A DNA stretch of 64,000 nucleotides, from positions 1,240,001 to 1,304,000 of the forward strand of contig NZ_AP026442.1 of assembly GCF_027923705.1 (NCBI RefSeq), in the 5' to 3' direction. The translations under genes and the position numbers were made by a program. Below the pieces are notes generated by a model that saw only the letters and a list, made by a program, of their open reading frames with translations, ran no database searches and had not been told where the DNA came from. Shown here piece after piece: positions 16,456 through 25,360 of this stretch (its first letter is position 1; each line of letters opens with the position of its first letter). Source of the stretch: Cellulomonas sp. NTE-D12. GTDB lineage: Bacteria > Actinomycetota > Actinomycetes > Actinomycetales > Cellulomonadaceae.

Positions 16456-16459
<4 letters not shown>
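16052..16459 (+). CDS. Small PLDc_N-type membrane protein
   Basis: The product is about 135 residues with two membrane helices (~10-37 and ~50-70) around 'DLVRRPVDRVALGNKWVWVAIIL'. That pattern matches the PLDc_N (cardiolipin synthase N-terminal) domain found alone in many small actinobacterial proteins. The remaining ~65 residues are Pro/Gly/Ala-rich and probably disordered. GTGs at 16049 and 16052 are both possible. I prefer 16052, which is 8 bases after AGGA and overlaps the previous stop (GTGA). It lies inside the PadR operon just before the ABC ATPase. Confidence 0.75.
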
Positions 16460-17399
<940 letters not shown>

Positions 17400-17403
<4 letters not shown>

Positions 17404-18161
17404 CCGGGTTCTCGGTGTTCGCACGCAAGGAGGCGTCCGAGATCCTGCGCACGTGGCGGCTGTGGGTGCTGCCGGGGATCCTCGCGTTCTTCGCGCTGAC
17501 CGGTCCACCGCTGGCCCGCTACACGCCGCAGATCGTCCAGGCGGTCGCCGGCAACCAGCTGGCCGGGTTCACCGTGCCGGAGCCGACCTACCTCGACTCG
17601 TACGCGCAGTGGGCGAAGAACCTCACGCAGATCGCCCTGCTCGCCCTGGTGATCATCTACGGCGGCCTGGTCTCGGCGGAGAGCCGCAGCGGCACGGCGG
17701 TGCTGGTGCTGACCAAGCCGGTGTCCCGCAGCGCGTTCGTGCTGGGCAAGGCGCTGGTGAACGCCGGGTTCGTCGCCGTGCTGCTGGTGGGCGGGACGCT
17801 GATGACGTGGGGCCTGACGGCGGCGTTCTTCGGCACGGCCCCGGGGTCGGGGCTGTGGGGGTCGGCGCTGGTGTGGCTGGTGCTCGCCGTGCAGTTCATC
17901 GCCCTGATGACGCTGCTGTCGGTGCTGATCGGCTCGGCAGCCGGTGCCGCGGGCGCGGGCCTCGGCGTCTACGTGCTGCTGTCGATCGCCTCGATCTGGA
18001 AGCCGCTCGCCCGGTACTCACCCGCCGGCCTGCCGACCCAGGCGACCGCCCTGGCCGCGGGGACGGAGGCGTCGGCGCTGTGGCCCGTGGTGACGTCGCT
18101 GGTGCTGTCGGTGCTGCTCGTCGCAGCGGCCGCGCTGGTGTTCCGGCGCAAGGAGCTCTGA
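17400..18161 (+). CDS. ABC transporter permease (ABC-2 type)
   Basis: The 253-residue product has six membrane segments and an N-terminal 'FARKEASEILRTWRLWVLPGI', followed by 'GGLVSAESRSGTAVLVLTKPVSRSAFVLGKAL'. This is the pattern of ABC-2 permeases in which a short cytoplasmic stretch precedes helix 2. The GTG start overlaps the stop of the ATPase gene. With that ATPase it forms an exporter of unknown substrate, presumably under PadR control. It is the last gene of the operon. Confidence 0.88.
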
Positions 18162-18192
18162 GCTCCGGCCGGCGGGGGCGGCGGCGCGTCGC

Positions 18193-19107
18193 TCAGGCGT
18201 GCGGCAGCGGCGCCCGGCGCAGCACGGACGCCGCGTCGGACGTCTCGGGCACGGGCAGCTCCAGCACCGTCCGGCCCAGCCGGAGCGCCGCGACGACGAC
18301 GCCTGCGTAGGTCTGGTGCGGACGCACCGTGAGCTGGTCGACGCGGTCCAGGGGGATCGTCGTCCGGCACACGGAGTGCACCGGGACGTGCCCGCGCACC
18401 CACCACGCGCGTCGGTGGATCACCGTCAGCTCGCGCGGCTCGGCGCACAGGATCGCCGCCTGCAGCGTCATCGGCCACGCGAAGTGGACCAGCCGGGAGA
18501 CGGCCCCCACGAGCCCGCGGGAGTCTCGGGGCGTGACCACGCGTCGCTGGTGGGCGGCGAGGAACGTCACGGCCGGCTCGCTGCGGAGCACGGCGCCGTA
18601 CTCGCTGACCAGGGCGAGGTCGGCGGCGAAGTGCTCGAACTCGACGTCGCCGTCCCGGGCCTCGCCGGGCAGCCGCACGTCCGCCGTCGAGCCGGCGAGG
18701 TACCGCGTGCGCACGACGCCGACCAGGCGGTCGACCATCGCCTGCGACGACCCGTTGTACCGGACCGTCAGTGCCGGCTCGCCCGTGGTGAGGTGGAAGG
18801 TGAGCTGCCCGTCCAGCAGGTCGGTGCCGGACTCGATCGCCGCGATGCCCGCGTAGGGGACGGTGGCGGTGGTGTAGCCGCCCGGCTGCCGGCTCAGCAC
18901 GGTCAGCTGGTCGGGACCGGCGGCGAGCAGGTGGTCGTACAGGTCCATCTGCGGGGTCGCGTCCCGGCGGGCGATGTTGCGCGGCACCTTGAGGACCAGC
19001 TCGCTGCTGTCGAGGTCGAGCGGCCCGTCCCGGAACAGCCGCGGGACCTCCTCGGGCGTGCGGACCTGGTAGACCCACGGCCCGAACGCGTCGTACTCGG
19101 CGGTCAT
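18193..19107 (-). CDS. Conserved actinobacterial protein of unknown function
   Basis: I do not recognise a named family. The product is about 304 residues, soluble, with no signal peptide. It alternates beta-strand-like segments ('GGYTTATVPYAGIAAIESG', 'GQLTFHLTTGEPALTVRYN') with a few helices, and the C-terminal part ('WWVRGHVPVHSVCRTTIPLDRVDQLTV') resembles a PH-like or bPH barrel. I chose the ATG at 19107, which follows a TACCGT box by seven bases (probably leaderless). A GTG at 19164 is also in frame but lies next to the ArsR operator. It is divergent from the AHSA1-ArsR pair. Confidence 0.6.
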   Translation of the reverse strand: MTAEYDAFGPWVYQVRTPEEVPRLFRDGPLDLDSSELVLKVPRNIARRDATPQMDLYDHLLAAGPDQLTVLSRQPGGYTTATVPYAGIAAIESGTDLLDGQLTFHLTTGEPALTVRYNGSSQAMVDRLVGVVRTRYLAGSTADVRLPGEARDGDVEFEHFAADLALVSEYGAVLRSEPAVTFLAAHQRRVVTPRDSRGLVGAVSRLVHFAWPMTLQAAILCAEPRELTVIHRRAWWVRGHVPVHSVCRTTIPLDRVDQLTVRPHQTYAGVVVAALRLGRTVLELPVPETSDAASVLRRAPLPHA

Positions 19108-19167
19108 GGGCAGACGGTACGCCGGATGGCGGCCGTCGCCGCCGGGGACCGGAGCCTGATTCACAAC

Positions 19168-19185
19168 TGCAATCTTTCTATTGCA
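19168..19185. promoter_or_regulatory. ArsR operator A1
   Basis: TGCAAT-N6-ATTGCA, perfect 6-bp arms, lies 60 bp before the AHSA1 gene. Its centre is 33 bp (three helical turns) from A2, so two repressor dimers would bind the same DNA face. Confidence 0.65.
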
Positions 19186-19200
19186 CTTCAGCCGGACGAG

Positions 19201-19218
19201 TGCAACTCTGTGGTTGCA
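19201..19218. promoter_or_regulatory. ArsR operator A2
   Basis: TGCAAC-N6-GTTGCA, perfect 6-bp arms and the same 18-bp length as A1, lies 27 bp before the AHSA1 start. It is most likely bound by the ArsR regulator encoded second in this operon. Confidence 0.65.
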
Positions 19219-19244
19219 CCAAATCGACCTGAGAGGACAGACTC

Positions 19245-19727
19245 ATGACCATGACCACCAACCCGCCCGCCGTCAGCGACCTGGAGGGCTTGACCGTCAC
19301 GCGCGCGGTGACCATCGACGCCCCCGTGGAGAAGGTCTGGGCCGCGATCACCGAGCCGGAGCACATCTCTCGGTGGTTCGGGCAGCGCACGGTGCTCGAC
19401 GAGCTGGCGCTCGGCGCCCGCGGCGTCTTCTCCTTCGACGGCTACGGCGACTTCCCGGTGCTGATCGAGGAGCTCGAGCCGCTGCGGGTGATCGCCTACC
19501 GGTGGAGCAACGACAACGCCCGGGCGCTGAGCGGCACCGACGTGGACCCGGAGCACTCGACCGTGTTCCGGTTCACCCTCGAGCCCGCCGGGGCCGGCAC
19601 CGTCCTGACGGTGGTCGAGCGGGGCTTCGGCACGCTGACGGATCCGCACGCGGCCCTGGAGAGCAACCGCGGCGGGTGGACGGCCGAGCTCGACGAGCTG
19701 GTCGCCTACGTCGAGAGCATCGCGTGA
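19245..19727 (+). CDS. SRPBCC/AHSA1-domain protein
   Basis: The 160-residue product has the START-like AHSA1 fold: 'VTRAVTIDAPVEKVWAAITEPEHISRWFGQ', a central 'GVFSFDGYGDFPVLIEELEPLRVIAYRW' and the C-terminal helix 'RGGWTAELDELVAYVESIA'. Such proteins bind small hydrophobic ligands or act as co-chaperone-like factors. An ATG at 19251 is an alternative start. It overlaps the ArsR gene (GTGA), a very common pairing in actinobacteria, and is probably repressed through A1 and A2. Confidence 0.88.
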   Translation: MTMTTNPPAVSDLEGLTVTRAVTIDAPVEKVWAAITEPEHISRWFGQRTVLDELALGARGVFSFDGYGDFPVLIEELEPLRVIAYRWSNDNARALSGTDVDPEHSTVFRFTLEPAGAGTVLTVVERGFGTLTDPHAALESNRGGWTAELDELVAYVESIA

Positions 19728-20041
19728 GCACCAGCACCCTGGTCCCGGTGCTGGCCGCGCTCGGCGACGACACGCGGTGGAGCATCCTGGCCGCGCTCGG
19801 CGAGGGCGACGCGTCGGCGTCCGCCCTCGCCGGGCGTCTGCCGGTCAGCCGCCAGGCGATCGCCAAGCACCTCCAGCTGCTCGAGCAGGTCGGGCTGGTG
19901 GAGCCGGTGCGGGTGGGCCGGGAGGTCCGCTACCGGGTGCTCGGTGCCCGGCTCGGCGAGACCGCCCGGACGCTCGAGCAGGTCGGGGTGCAGTGGGAGC
20001 GGCGGCTGGCGACGATCAAGGAGATCGCCGAGGGCCTGTAG
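19724..20041 (+). CDS. ArsR-family regulator (paired with AHSA1)
   Basis: The 105-residue product is a winged helix of the ArsR type: 'LAALGDDTRWSILAALGEGDASASALAGRL', the recognition helix SRQAIAKHLQLLEQVGLV and the wing 'GREVRYRVL'. No metal-binding Cys cluster is present, so it is not a classical metal sensor. The GTG start overlaps the AHSA1 stop. I infer autoregulation through the two palindromes at 19168-19218. Confidence 0.9.
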   Translation: MSTSTLVPVLAALGDDTRWSILAALGEGDASASALAGRLPVSRQAIAKHLQLLEQVGLVEPVRVGREVRYRVLGARLGETARTLEQVGVQWERRLATIKEIAEGL

Positions 20042-20090
20042 GGGGCGTGGCTCGGGACCGGGGACGCGGCCGGGGCGCAGCTCTGGGGCC

Positions 20091-20121
20091 GGTCACCGGG
20101 AGTTCACCCGTAGTTTCACCC
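20091..20121 (+). promoter_or_regulatory. PHO-box-like direct repeats (PhoP site)
   Basis: GGTCACC, GTTCACC and GTTTCACC follow one another at 11-12 base spacing (20091-20121). Actinobacterial PhoP binds direct repeats of GTTCACC with 11-base periodicity. A further GGTTCACC lies at 20193-20200. The downstream gene is a phosphoesterase, which supports control by phosphate starvation. Confidence 0.55.
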
Positions 20122-20311
20122 GCTCACAGGGTTGTGCCAGGGCCTGACCAGCGAGTTGACGGCTCGCAGTGCACATCGGTGCAGGTCAGGCGGGTTCACC
20201 AGGTGGCCACGTGCCGTCAGTGGTGGGGACCTTGGTCCCATTCCTAGCGTCGCCGTGTCGCCGGCCTCGATGCCGCGGCGAGCACCCACAGCCCTGACGA
20301 CGGGAGCACCC

Positions 20312-23095
20312 ATGTTCGAGCGCAAGCTCATCCGACCGGCGACGGTGGTGACCGCGGCACTCCTGGCCGCCGCGGTCGGCACCGGCGCCGCCTATGCGGA
20401 CGGAGCGTTCGGCAACTCGCCGCTCACGCACCGCACGGTCGGCAAGCAGGCCGACGGGTCGTACCTGACCCAGACCAAACAGTTCGTCACCCCGGTGGGC
20501 GACGTGATCAAGGAGAACGGCCGGCCCTTCGGCCTCGCACTGCGCCCGGACGGCAAGACGGCGGCCGCCCTCAACACGGGTGGTGCCACCACCGGCATCG
20601 TCACGGTGTTCGACCTGGTCAGCGGCAAGGTGCTGCAGCAGACGGGCGGCGGGAAGATCTCCGACGGCGGGATCGTGTACTCGCCCGACGGCAAGTACCT
20701 CTGGGCGGCTCGCCCTGCTGATCTGCAGCGGTTCCCGGTCAACGCCGACGGCACGCTCGGTACGCCCGTCACGGTCGCGCTGCCCGGCACCGGCGGCCGC
20801 AAGGCGGTGCCGGCCGGCCTCGCCTGGGCGCCCGACGGCACGCTGCTCGTGACGTTGAGCGCCAACGGCACCCTCGGTGTGGTCGACCCGGTCAGCAGCA
20901 CGCTCGTGAAGCAGATCCCGGTCGGCAACGTGCCGAACGGTGTGGTCGTCGTCGGCGGCAAGGCCTACGTGAGCAACCAGGGCGGCCGGCCCGCCCAGCC
21001 GGGCGACCAGACCGACACGTCGTACGGCACGGCGATCGTCACCGACCACAACGCGGCGCCGACCACCGGCACGGTCTCGGAGGTCGACCTCGGCTCGGGC
21101 GCCCAGGTCAAGACCTTCGCCGTGGGGCTGGAGCCGAGCGCCCTGCTCGCCGTCGGTCCCACCGTGCTCGTCGCGAACACCGACGACGACTCGGTGACCA
21201 GCATCGACACCGTGAAGCAGCAGGTCGCCCGGACCTTCAGCGCCAACCCGGCACCCGGGGCGCCGTTCGGTGCGCAGCCGAACGGCCTGACCATGCTCGA
21301 CGCGACGCACCTCGCGGTCAGCCTGGGCCGGGACAACGCGGTGGCCGTGTACGGCTACCAGGACGCGTACTCGCAGCCCACCTTCGAGGGCCTGATCCCC
21401 ACCGGGTCGTTCCCCACCGGCATCGCGCAGGACGCCGCGCTCGGCAAGCTCGTGGTGGCGAGCGAGCAGGGCGTCGGCTCGGTCGGGCCGGACGGGACGG
21501 TCGCCGAGGGGGTCGGCACCACGCCGGCCACGTCGCACCTGGGCTACAACTTCGTCGGCACGGTGCAGACGATCGCGACGCCGACCCCCGCGCAGATGGC
21601 CACCGACACCGAGCAGGTGTTCCGCAACAACCAGTGGAACGACCTCGACAAGCGCAACCAGACGGCGGACAAGAAGAAGGCGTCACCCGTCGCGGTGCCC
21701 GTGCGGATCGGCGATCCGTCGACCATCCAGCACGTGTTCCTCATCGTGAAGGAGAACCGCACCTACGACCAGGTGCTTGGCGACGTGGCCAAGGGCAACG
21801 GCGACGCGAGCCTGGCCCAGTTCGGGCAGCGGATCACCCCGAACATCCACTCGCTGGCGACCACGTTCCCGCTGATCGACAACCTCTACTCGGACGGCAC
21901 CAACTCGGCCGAGGGGCACCACTGGCTCGACCAGGCGTTCGTCAACAGCTACATGCAGCAGATGTACGGCAACTACACCCGCTCCTACCAGACCGGTGAC
22001 CCGCTCTCCGACGTGAAGACGGGCTGGATCTGGGACGACGCCGTCTCGCACGGGAAGTCGGTGACCAACTGGGGCGAGCAGATCGACAGCTACACCGACG
22101 CGAGCGGGAAGGGCACCACCTCCGACAGCTGGACCAGGTGGCTGGCCGACTCCCACGTGCTCGACGGTTCGGCGACCGGCTCGCTCAACTACCCGCTCGG
22201 CACCTACACCGCCAAGACCGACATCCCGTCGCTGGCCGCGGTCACCAAGCCGGACTTCCCCAACTTCGACCTGAACATCCCCGACCAGTACCGCGCCGCG
22301 ATGTTCGGCAACGACTTCGCCGGGTACGTGAAGAACGGCAACCTGCCGGCGCTGAACATGCTGTGGGTGATGAACGACCACACGGCCGGCACCACCCCGG
22401 GCGGCATCACGCCCGAGGCCCACGTGGCCGACAACGACCTGGCGGTCGGCCGCATCGTCGACACCATCTCGCACAGCCCGTACTGGAAGAACAGTGCGAT
22501 CTTCGTCGTCGAGGACGACTCCCAGAACGGGGTCGACCACGTCGACGGCCACCGCAACCCGACGCTGGTGGTGAGCCCGTACGCCAAGCGGGGCGCCGTG
22601 GTGCACACGTACTACAGCCAGCTGAACGTGATGCGCACCATCGAGCAGATCCTCGGCCTGCCGCCGATGAACCAGGAGGACCTGACGGCGGAGCCGATGT
22701 TCGACGCCTTCACCGACAAGCCGGACCTGACGCCGTACACCGCGCTGTCGAGCAACGTCCCCCTGACCGAGACGAACCCGCAGCCCGGGGCGGCGCCGAC
22801 GGCGACCACCACCGCGGCGAAGGGGTCCACCACGTCTGCGCTGCAGACGGCCTGGGCCCAGTGGTCCGCCAAGCAGGACTGGAAGTCGGAGGACATGGTC
22901 AACATGGCCCAGGGCAACCGCGACGTCTGGTACTCCGGCAACGGCTTCACCACGCCGTACCCGGGTGACGCCAAGGTGCTGATGCCGGACGAGGTGCCCG
23001 GCGCCGACGCAGGCCCGGACACCGACGCCGGCGCAGGCACGGGTGCGGCGCCGGCGTCTCCGGCAGCCGCGCCCGCGGCGGGGGGCGACGGCTGA
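20312..23095 (+). CDS. Secreted beta-propeller / phosphoesterase fusion
   Basis: The 927-residue product starts with a signal peptide (MFERKLIRPATVVTAALLAA, with a likely cut after AYA-DG). Residues ~40-430 are YVTN/YncE-like beta-propeller repeats ('GLALRPDGKTAAALNTGG', 'IVYSPDGKYLWAA', 'PSALLAVGPTVLVANT'). Residues ~470-830 are a phosphoesterase of the acid phosphatase/phospholipase C (AcpA-like) family, starting 'IQHVFLIVKENRTYDQVLGD' and including 'WLDQAFVNSY', 'FVVEDDSQNGVDHVDGHR' and 'SPYAKRG'. The tail is Ala/Pro-rich. It probably releases phosphate outside the cell. PHO-box-like repeats lie 190-220 bp upstream. A strong hairpin follows at 23118. Confidence 0.88.
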   Translation: MFERKLIRPATVVTAALLAAAVGTGAAYADGAFGNSPLTHRTVGKQADGSYLTQTKQFVTPVGDVIKENGRPFGLALRPDGKTAAALNTGGATTGIVTVFDLVSGKVLQQTGGGKISDGGIVYSPDGKYLWAARPADLQRFPVNADGTLGTPVTVALPGTGGRKAVPAGLAWAPDGTLLVTLSANGTLGVVDPVSSTLVKQIPVGNVPNGVVVVGGKAYVSNQGGRPAQPGDQTDTSYGTAIVTDHNAAPTTGTVSEVDLGSGAQVKTFAVGLEPSALLAVGPTVLVANTDDDSVTSIDTVKQQVARTFSANPAPGAPFGAQPNGLTMLDATHLAVSLGRDNAVAVYGYQDAYSQPTFEGLIPTGSFPTGIAQDAALGKLVVASEQGVGSVGPDGTVAEGVGTTPATSHLGYNFVGTVQTIATPTPAQMATDTEQVFRNNQWNDLDKRNQTADKKKASPVAVPVRIGDPSTIQHVFLIVKENRTYDQVLGDVAKGNGDASLAQFGQRITPNIHSLATTFPLIDNLYSDGTNSAEGHHWLDQAFVNSYMQQMYGNYTRSYQTGDPLSDVKTGWIWDDAVSHGKSVTNWGEQIDSYTDASGKGTTSDSWTRWLADSHVLDGSATGSLNYPLGTYTAKTDIPSLAAVTKPDFPNFDLNIPDQYRAAMFGNDFAGYVKNGNLPALNMLWVMNDHTAGTTPGGITPEAHVADNDLAVGRIVDTISHSPYWKNSAIFVVEDDSQNGVDHVDGHRNPTLVVSPYAKRGAVVHTYYSQLNVMRTIEQILGLPPMNQEDLTAEPMFDAFTDKPDLTPYTALSSNVPLTETNPQPGAAPTATTTAAKGSTTSALQTAWAQWSAKQDWKSEDMVNMAQGNRDVWYSGNGFTTPYPGDAKVLMPDEVPGADAGPDTDAGAGTGAAPASPAAAPAAGGDG

Positions 23096-23117
23096 TCTCG
23101 TTCGCTCGGCCCTGACG

Positions 23118-23154
23118 CGACCGGCCCGGTGGGAGCACCTCACCGGGCCGGTCG
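23118..23154. terminator. Bidirectional terminator hairpin
   Basis: A perfect 14-bp stem, CGACCGGCCCGGTG (23118-23131) with CACCGGGCCGGTCG (23141-23154), closes a 9-base loop. It lies midway between two convergent genes (stops at 23095 and 23166), so it can end transcription from both sides. Confidence 0.8.
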
Positions 23155-23165
23155 ACGCCCCACGA

Positions 23166-24041
23166 TCACGGAGCCGTCGGCGGGCAGTGCTCGACGGCCT
23201 CGTCGTCCCAGTTCTCGGCGGTCTGCAGCACCCAGAACACGACGAAGAGCACCAGCAGGACCGACTCGACCACGAACACCGTGCCGAACCAGGGCCGGAG
23301 GCCGATCAGCCGGGCGCCGCCCACCACGCCGGCGCCGACGACGAGCGTCGCGAGGATCAGGGTGGCGATGGTGCGGTAGGCCCGGCCGTACCGGTCCGGC
23401 GACATCAGCCGCAGGTCCGTCCGCTCGCCGGCTCGTCGACCGGCGAGCCACGCGACGGCAGCCGTGAGCAGGAAGAACACGAGCGCGGCGCCGTAGTGGC
23501 CCATCCGCAGGAACAGGTCCGGTGAGACGACGAACCAGACCGTGACCACCAGCCAGGCGGCGCTCGCGGCGATCAGGCCGACGCTCGCCGGACGGCCGCG
23601 TCGTCGGGCGCCCCACCACGTGACTGCGAGCACCAGGGCCCCCACCACCAGCAGGGCCGTCACGTTGTTGCGCACGGCCGGCACGTACTCCGGCGGCACG
23701 CAGCTCGCCGTGCCGGGGCCGCAGACCTCGGGGCCCAGCTCGCGCGGCGTCGGGACGAACGCGACCAGCGGCACCGCCATGCCGGCGAGGTCGAGCAGCG
23801 TGTCCTCCCAGCCGGGGCGGCCCTTGATCGCGATCAGTGCCGGGCCGATCGCCATCAGGGTGCCCACCAGCACGCTGCGGACGGGGGAGTAGTAGTACCC
23901 GCTGATCGAGCCGAACCGCTCCCCACCGCGGGCGACCTCGAGGGTCAGCGAGACGGCCAGCAGCAGGGTGAGCGCCACCACGGAGACGCGGAGGTACCGG
24001 TAGGTGGTGCGCGCCGCGTCGTCGAGCGCGGCGTCGTCCAT
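23166..24041 (-). CDS. Polytopic membrane protein of unknown function
   Basis: The 291-residue product has about eight membrane helices (the first at ~18-36, the last at ~250-275) and no motif I can assign. A soluble loop around residue 105 carries two Cys (EVCGPGTASCVPPEYV), probably outside and perhaps disulfide-bonded. The start ATG at 24041 follows GGCGAG closely. It is alone on its strand, convergent with the phosphoesterase and divergent from the DoxX-like gene. Confidence 0.6.
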   Translation of the reverse strand: MDDAALDDAARTTYRYLRVSVVALTLLLAVSLTLEVARGGERFGSISGYYYSPVRSVLVGTLMAIGPALIAIKGRPGWEDTLLDLAGMAVPLVAFVPTPRELGPEVCGPGTASCVPPEYVPAVRNNVTALLVVGALVLAVTWWGARRRGRPASVGLIAASAAWLVVTVWFVVSPDLFLRMGHYGAALVFFLLTAAVAWLAGRRAGERTDLRLMSPDRYGRAYRTIATLILATLVVGAGVVGGARLIGLRPWFGTVFVVESVLLVLFVVFWVLQTAENWDDEAVEHCPPTAP

Positions 24042-24197
24042 CTCGCCAGTGTGCCCCGCAGGTCCCACGTCGACCCGTCGGGTCGCCTCCGCGTCGGGCA
24101 CGGCCCGGAAGCGTCCGCCCATCGCGCGCGGACGCCGACGGCGGGGAGACGATGGTCTCGGGCCGCCGAGCGGCGTGCCGGAGCGGAGGTCGGCCAG

Positions 24198-24629
24198 ATG
24201 TCGAGTGCTCGCGGAGATCGGTCGGTGCTGGGGACGGCGGGACGCGCGGTGCTGCGGACCGCCGCCCGCGGACTGACCGGCTGGCTGTTCGTCGAGGCCG
24301 GGTACGCGGTGGTGAAGGAGCCGGGCGGCCGCGTGGACGTGGCGGCCGGCACCCTGGGCACCCTGCGCAAGGTGGTCCCGCTGCCCGCGGACGACGAAGC
24401 CCTGGTGAAGGCCAACGGTGCGGCCCAGCTGGTGGCGGGCGCGACGCTCGCCCTCGGCATCCTGCCCCGCACCTCGGCCGCCGTGCTCGCGGCCTCGTTG
24501 CTGCCGACGTCCGTCGCCGGCCACCCCTACTGGCGGATCGACGACCCGGACAAGCGTGCCGCCCAGAAGCTCCAGTTCCAGAAGAACATGGCGATGCTGG
24601 GCGGGCTGCTGTTCGCCGTCATCGAGTAG
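24198..24629 (+). CDS. DoxX-family membrane protein
   Basis: The 143-residue product has four hydrophobic helices and the DoxX pattern: 'GLTGWLFVEAGYAVVKEPGG', 'KANGAAQLVAGATLALGILPRTSAAVL' and 'QKNMAMLGGLLFAVI' near the end. Family members are small integral membrane proteins linked to oxidative stress or quinone-dependent chemistry, without a settled mechanism. GGAGGT precedes the ATG by 8 bases. The gene stands alone. Confidence 0.85.
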   Translation: MSSARGDRSVLGTAGRAVLRTAARGLTGWLFVEAGYAVVKEPGGRVDVAAGTLGTLRKVVPLPADDEALVKANGAAQLVAGATLALGILPRTSAAVLAASLLPTSVAGHPYWRIDDPDKRAAQKLQFQKNMAMLGGLLFAVIE

Positions 24630-24656
24630 CGCGCGGCCGTCAGCCGCGGCGGGCGG

Positions 24657-25298
24657 TCAACCGCGCTGACGCACCGTCAGCCGCGCCAGCAATGGGTGCA
24701 CCAGGGGCCCGACGCCGACCGCGTACACCAGCGTGCCGACGCCCAGGGCACCTCCCAGCAGCCAGCCGACCAGCACCACGCCGACCTCGATCGACGTCCG
24801 GACCACTCGCACGGACCAGCCCGTGCGGGCCACCAGCCCGGTCATCAGGCCGTCGCGCGGCCCCGGACCCAGGCGCGCCCCGATGTACAGCGCCGTCGCC
24901 AGGGCGTTCAGGGCCACCCCGGCCACGAGCATCGCTGCGCGCCACGCCAGGGACAGGTGGGGCAGCAGGTCCAGGAGCCTCAGCACCGGGTCGACGAGCA
25001 CGCCGATCACCACGACGTTCGCGACGGTGCCGATGCCGGGCCGCTGCCGCAGCGGCCACCACGCGGCGAGCACGAGCACGGAGACCACGAGGGTGATCTG
25101 CCCGAACGAGAGCGGCGTGTGGCGGCGGATGCCGAGCGTCAGCACGTCCCACGGCATCGCGCCGAGGCGGGCATGCACCAGCAGGGCCATCGACACGGGG
25201 TAGAGCGCGAGGCCGACGGCGAGCTGGGCGCCACGGCGCAGGTGGAGCCGGCCGGTCTCGGTGCGGCGGCCGTCGGCGGGGCTGGTCGCGGTGGTCAC
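24657..25298 (-). CDS. YczE/YitT-type membrane protein
   Basis: The 213-residue product has five to six membrane helices and the pattern of the YczE/YyaS family: 'LALYPVSMALLVHARLGAMPWDVL', 'GTVANVVVIGVLVDPVLRLL' and 'ARLGPGPRDGLMTGLVARTG'. I chose the GTG at 25298; the TTG at 25319 would lie in the operator. The gene is divergent from a MocR-type regulator, a long-known arrangement (YczR-YczE) in which the regulator controls this membrane protein. Its transported compound is unknown. Confidence 0.82.
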   Translation of the reverse strand: MTTATSPADGRRTETGRLHLRRGAQLAVGLALYPVSMALLVHARLGAMPWDVLTLGIRRHTPLSFGQITLVVSVLVLAAWWPLRQRPGIGTVANVVVIGVLVDPVLRLLDLLPHLSLAWRAAMLVAGVALNALATALYIGARLGPGPRDGLMTGLVARTGWSVRVVRTSIEVGVVLVGWLLGGALGVGTLVYAVGVGPLVHPLLARLTVRQRG

Positions 25299-25316
25299 GA
25301 CGGCGATCCTGCGACA

Positions 25317-25358
25317 CAAGTGGCCTTGTGCTCCAGGGCCACTTGCCCGACAGTGGCC
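25317..25358. promoter_or_regulatory. MocR operators in the yczE-mocR intergenic region
   Basis: CAAGTGGCC (25317-25325), its inverse GGCCACTTG (25337-25345) and a direct copy CAGTGGCC (25351-25358) are packed in 42 bases between the two divergent starts. Mixed direct and inverted half-sites with ~20-base spacing are typical of MocR dimers that bend DNA. Confidence 0.6.
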
Positions 25359-25360
25359 TG

